Source: JBBQLG01 sp038327655 (GTDB taxonomy: Bacteria > Bacteroidota > Bacteroidia > Cytophagales > Spirosomataceae). Taken from it: a DNA stretch of 64,000 nt. Below, piece after piece: positions 60,647 through 64,000 of this stretch. The DNA lies in the NCBI GenBank assembly GCA_038327655.1, contig JBBQLG010000006.1, forward strand, positions 1-64,000. The letters are read 5' to 3'. The stretch's first letter is position 1, and each line of letters starts with the position of its first letter. The notes below the pieces were generated by a model. The model worked only from the letters and a program-made list of their open reading frames with translations, did not search any database and was not told where the DNA came from. The translations under genes and the position numbers were made by a program.

Positions 60647-63028
60647 TCAAAATCGTACTCGTACACCCGCCAAAAAGTTACGACCGGCTTGTGGGTAGTA
60701 CCAGTTATCGGCGGCTACCTTTCCTTCCGAGAAATAAGCGTACGTATAGCCATTCGACTCGTATTGCTCGCTGAAAACATTATTCAGCAAAAAGGTAAAG
60801 GTGATTTCCTGCACGAACTTCGGCTTGACCGTATAAATCAACCGGACATCATTTACGAAATAGGGGTTGATTCTACGGCTCTCGTTCGACGTGTTGTCCA
60901 GATATTGCTTGCCAACGTACTTGCTCAACAGGCCAATCTCGAACCGTTTAGCGGGGCTAAACAGCAACTGAGATCCCATGATTACGTTCGGTGAAAAGGA
61001 GATGTCGGTCTGTTTGTGCGCCTGAGCCACCTGATAGCCACCGTCGTAATTGTCTAAATACTCCGTAAAGTCAGCGACCTTATTCCGGCTGAACGTCGCA
61101 TTTACATTCCAGCGCAATTGCTTCGTCAGGGTTGTGGCGGCTTCGAGTTCAATGCCCAGCCGGTAGCTTTTGGGGATATTGATGCGCGTGTAGCCACCCA
61201 CATCGTTGATCCGGCCCGTGAGCACCAACTGGTTTTTGTAGTCCATGTAATAGCCGTTGGCCGTGAAAGCGACCCGTTCGGTGCGGAGTTTATAACCGGC
61301 TTCCCAATCGTGCAGCGTCTCGGCTTTAGGTCGGCTGTCTGGCGAGGAATTGGTATAATCGTCGCGGTTCGGTTCACGGTTGCCCACGCCGTATGAGGCA
61401 TACACCGTCTGCCGGTCGCTGATGGTGTAGGTCAGACCCGCCTTTGGATTGAAAAAAACCAAGTCCGCCGTCTGCTGTACATTTCGCCGATTACGGTCGT
61501 AGCCAAGGAATGAATAGTTCACGCTACGGACCTGCAAATCACCAAATCCGTTGAGTTTCGGCGTGAACTGATAGAACGCTTTGGCATAGAGATTCACATC
61601 GGTTTTAGTCGCATCGTCCTCATAATACCGATGACGGATACTGCTGTTTCCCGCAAATCGCGCCCAGATTACCTCGCCATAGTGCTTGCCTTTGTACTGA
61701 TTGATGCCCCCGCCGATGTTGCCGGTCAGCTTACCGAAGCTGTTATAGTCGAGCGAAAAAACGGTGCCGTAAAAGTTATTATCGAGCCAGCGACGGCGGA
61801 TGATATCCGTTTTGGAGATGGTCGTGTCCCGAATCACAATGGGTGCAATGCCATAATTACTCAGAGCATCGTCGGCTTTGTATTCCTCGTAGTAGCCCCG
61901 CCCTTTGGTCCAGAACAGCGCGCCGTTCAGCCGCCAGTTCCGGCTCAGTTCTTGCGAGCCGATAAGCTGGTAATTGTCCTGCTGGTAGTTATCCGTCTGA
62001 TTGTCGTAGGTGAATTCGTTGTACCGCCGGTTCGTTTTCAGGATGGATTCGGGGATACCGTTCCAAGCCTGATACGTCTGTTCTGTCCCCGAAAAGATAT
62101 TCAGCCGCAGGTAACTCTTATCGCTATAATAGCCACCCGACGCGTAGAACGACTTCAGTTTGGAAAACGCCCGGTCGATGTAGCCGTTCGACGAGATGTT
62201 CGACAACCGCGCATCAACGACCCAATGGTTGTTTATCAGTCCCGTTCCCGCCTGGAGATTGGTTTTGAGCGTTCCGAATGACCCGCCGGAAACGTTCGTT
62301 TCGGCATAAGGCAGTTTCTGAAGGCTATTCGTCTGAATGTTCATCGACGCCCCAAACGCCCCGGCTCCGTTGGTCGAGGTGCCAACCCCGCGCTGAATCT
62401 GTACGCTACTTACGGAGGAGGCAAAATCGGGCAAATCGACAAAATATGTACCCTGCGATTCGGCGTCGTTGTAGGGAATTCCGTTCAATGTGACGTTCAC
62501 CCTTGTGGCATCCGAACCCCGAATCCGAATCCCGGTGTAGCCCACACCCGCACCGGCATCGGATGTCGTCACGACGGAGGGCGTAAAGTTGAGCAGCACC
62601 GGCAAATCCTGCCCCAGATTCAGCTTGTTCAGCTCCGCCCGACTTACCGTTGTGTACGCAATCGCCGACTTGTCGTTGGCCCGCGTGGCACTCACAACAA
62701 CTTCATCCATCACGGTAGCACTTTTCTTCAGCGCAACCGATAGGATCTGATTCGCCTGTAAATCAACGGCCTGGGTGATGGCCTCGAACCCTAACAGCGA
62801 CACCCGAACCTGATAATTGCCGGGTTTCAGATTGCTGAGTTTGTACTGTCCTGACGCATCGGCAGCGGTACCCTGAAAAGTACCTTCCAGCGTGATGGCG
62901 GCACCGGGCAGTACACCGCCCTCAGCGTCGCTTATCATGCCGGAGAGTGAAAATTGCGCCCGTGCGGGCAGGCATGACAGCAGCAGAAGTGCCATCACAC
63001 CAACGAGATAGGTCGTACCTTTTTTCAT
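60647..63028 (-). CDS. TonB-dependent outer-membrane receptor, TPP-riboswitch controlled
   Basis: 793 residues from the ATG at 63028, with a signal peptide (TYLVGVMALLLLSCLPARAQ). A carboxypeptidase-regulatory-like domain (about 25-105, GNYQVRVSLLGFEAITQAV), a plug domain (about 115-235, NVTLNGIPYNDAESQGTYFV; VQIQRGVGTSTNGAGAFG) and a beta-barrel follow, ending FLAGVRVRF. A TPP riboswitch lies directly upstream, so the likely cargo is thiamine or a thiamine precursor or phosphate. Transcribed alone. Confidence 0.92.
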   Translation of the reverse strand: MKKGTTYLVGVMALLLLSCLPARAQFSLSGMISDAEGGVLPGAAITLEGTFQGTAADASGQYKLSNLKPGNYQVRVSLLGFEAITQAVDLQANQILSVALKKSATVMDEVVVSATRANDKSAIAYTTVSRAELNKLNLGQDLPVLLNFTPSVVTTSDAGAGVGYTGIRIRGSDATRVNVTLNGIPYNDAESQGTYFVDLPDFASSVSSVQIQRGVGTSTNGAGAFGASMNIQTNSLQKLPYAETNVSGGSFGTLKTNLQAGTGLINNHWVVDARLSNISSNGYIDRAFSKLKSFYASGGYYSDKSYLRLNIFSGTEQTYQAWNGIPESILKTNRRYNEFTYDNQTDNYQQDNYQLIGSQELSRNWRLNGALFWTKGRGYYEEYKADDALSNYGIAPIVIRDTTISKTDIIRRRWLDNNFYGTVFSLDYNSFGKLTGNIGGGINQYKGKHYGEVIWARFAGNSSIRHRYYEDDATKTDVNLYAKAFYQFTPKLNGFGDLQVRSVNYSFLGYDRNRRNVQQTADLVFFNPKAGLTYTISDRQTVYASYGVGNREPNRDDYTNSSPDSRPKAETLHDWEAGYKLRTERVAFTANGYYMDYKNQLVLTGRINDVGGYTRINIPKSYRLGIELEAATTLTKQLRWNVNATFSRNKVADFTEYLDNYDGGYQVAQAHKQTDISFSPNVIMGSQLLFSPAKRFEIGLLSKYVGKQYLDNTSNESRRINPYFVNDVRLIYTVKPKFVQEITFTFLLNNVFSEQYESNGYTYAYFSEGKVAADNWYYPQAGRNFLAGVRVRF

Positions 63029-63101
63029 AGCGAAAATGGTTACGATAGGCAAGGGGCCAAACCTACCTGTGGTTGAATAAGATGTAAGTAGTTGATTCCA
63101 A

Positions 63102-63172
63102 TTTCCCTTCCTGGCATTACCCGGGCAGGTTCAATGGGTATAATCTCAGCCCGTTGTTTTAGGGCACCCCTT
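63102..63172 (-). promoter_or_regulatory. TPP riboswitch (THI element)
   Basis: On the minus strand the sequence reads the THI-box core: GGGGTGCCC, then GGGCTGAGA (CTGAGA at 63144-63149), ATACCC-ATTGAACCTG (GAACCTG at 63126-63132), CGGGTAATGCC and AGGGAA. These are the most conserved parts of the family. It ends 74 bases before the TonB receptor start, so ligand binding would reduce expression of the receptor. Confidence 0.95.
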
Positions 63173-63338
63173 TGTAAGATTTGAACTGCAAATGTAATCG
63201 TTTTTGCATTGCTCCGCTCATCTGCCGCGAATTGTTCGATTAGCGGAAACATTTCCGATAAATTAAATGTATATACATCAAATACAATTACACGGAGTTT
63301 TGCCGAAAACATTCTACCGAACCAACACTTATTAGCTC

Positions 63339-64000
63339 ATGGAAACCTTAATCAATGGTCTGCATCACGTCACCATTTTGGCGGGAGACACCCAACGCAA
63401 TGTTGACTTTTACACCGGTATTATCGGTCAACGACTGGTAAAGAAAACAGTCAATTTCGACGCCCCGGACGTTTACCACCTGTATTACGGCGACGAAACC
63501 GGCTCGCCGGGGTCAATTATGACGTTTTTCCCGTACGGTGATATTCCACGCGGCCGGAAGGGGGGAGGGCAGTTGACGTATACGGCCTACTCGATTCCGA
63601 CAGCAGCCCTGAGTTTTTGGATAAACCGTCTGCATGAAGCGAACATCGCTTACGCCGGGCCGAACAAACGGTTTGACGAAACCTATATCCGCTTTGAAGA
63701 CTTCGACGGAACCGGTATTGAATTGGTTGCCAACGATGATGATGCCCGGCCCGGCTGGAGTAACGGCAGCATTCCGCTTGAGTTTTCGGTACGGGGTTTT
63801 CATACGGTTACCCTCAACGAGTTCGCCGTTGACCGCACCGTTGAGTTACTGACGGGTATTATGCAGCATAAATTAGTCGCTGAGGAGGCCGGACGTTTTC
63901 GTTTCGCTGCCGGGACTGGCAAATCCGGCCACTTTGTCGATGTCGTTCATTCCCCGAATGATGTGCGGGCGTTGCAGGGCGCCGGTTCGGTTCACCACGT
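63339..64000 (+). CDS. VOC-family ring-cleaving dioxygenase-like protein (3' truncated by window)
   Basis: At least 220 residues from the ATG at 63339; the frame stays open to the window end. Two VOC/glyoxalase modules are visible: GLHHVTILAGDTQRNVDFYT at the start, with metal-type His in the first strand, and a second module beginning about residue 150 (RGFHTVTLNEFAVDRTVELL). The layout resembles MhqO/MhqA-type or other ring-cleaving dioxygenases. Substrate unknown. Divergent from the TonB receptor, about 165 bases from the TPP riboswitch. Confidence 0.85.
   Translation, partial: METLINGLHHVTILAGDTQRNVDFYTGIIGQRLVKKTVNFDAPDVYHLYYGDETGSPGSIMTFFPYGDIPRGRKGGGQLTYTAYSIPTAALSFWINRLHEANIAYAGPNKRFDETYIRFEDFDGTGIELVANDDDARPGWSNGSIPLEFSVRGFHTVTLNEFAVDRTVELLTGIMQHKLVAEEAGRFRFAAGTGKSGHFVDVVHSPNDVRALQGAGSVHH

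Noticed and set aside
63040..63312. 90-residue minus-strand open frame upstream of the TonB receptor
   Set aside because: It overlaps the TPP riboswitch, and its codons are explained by the RNA structure rather than by a protein.

Overview
The window looks like chromosome from a moderately GC-rich Bacteroidota of the order Cytophagales, close to Spirosoma and its relatives. The support is: a fused SecDF; a Por-type (T9SS) C-terminal sorting domain at 33344-35932; an OmpA/TPR/beta-propeller lipoprotein with PorE-like architecture; a TonB-dependent receptor with a carboxypeptidase-regulatory N-domain; a bacterial GGGP synthase; Bacteroidota-style -7 boxes (TAnnTTTG) upstream of several genes; and weak Shine-Dalgarno signals. 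The genus is inference. No rRNA, tRNA, CRISPR array, integrase or transposase was recognised, so this is mostly core chromosome with small accessory modules.

Layout. 1-10 kb: a DUF349 protein, a Rof/YaeO-like protein, an mnt-HEPN pair translationally coupled to serS, uvrB, nadC-nadA and a DUF885 peptidase-like protein. 10-16 kb: a small secreted protein, secDF, a two-gene PIN-domain pair with ATGA overlap and an APC permease. 16-20.5 kb: a Crp/Fnr regulator followed by a compact sulfur cluster (DUF2892, TauE/SafE, MBL-rhodanese, two YeeE/YedE proteins) with a palindrome and a -7 box in front. 20.6-29.6 kb: PorE-like lipoprotein, TspO-like protein, folK, aminotransferase, a lone hisH, a membrane TPR protein, a DUF4926 orphan, pdhA and recF. 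29.7-38.7 kb: DUF2141, hicAB, recQ, msrB, a T9SS-exported metalloprotease-like protein, an epimerase-like protein, an OmpA lipoprotein and an Ala-rich secreted protein. 38.8-49.4 kb: sbcDC, fabI, an alpha/beta hydrolase, an RsmF-like methyltransferase, psd, a Glu/Leu/Phe/Val dehydrogenase and a DksA/TraR-like protein. 49.4-64 kb: an inverted repeat, an M14 peptidase, a holin-like envelope pair, GGGP synthase, a TonB-C protein, an AraC regulator with three 18-bp tandem operator-like repeats, an acyl-CoA dehydrogenase, fabG, an alpha/beta hydrolase, a VTT-domain protein, a Cys/Met-metabolism PLP enzyme, a TPP-riboswitch-controlled TonB receptor and a truncated VOC dioxygenase.

The genes mostly cover housekeeping (tRNA charging, DNA repair, NAD and fatty acid synthesis, secretion) and envelope or nutrient-uptake functions. 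Points that stand out: the mnt-HEPN-serS coupling, the PIN pair with an unrecognised partner, the TPP riboswitch on an outer-membrane receptor, the sulfur cluster with its putative operator, the phased repeats before the AraC gene, and a recurring use of very long, near-perfect inverted repeats at convergent gene ends, several of which run into the stop codon.
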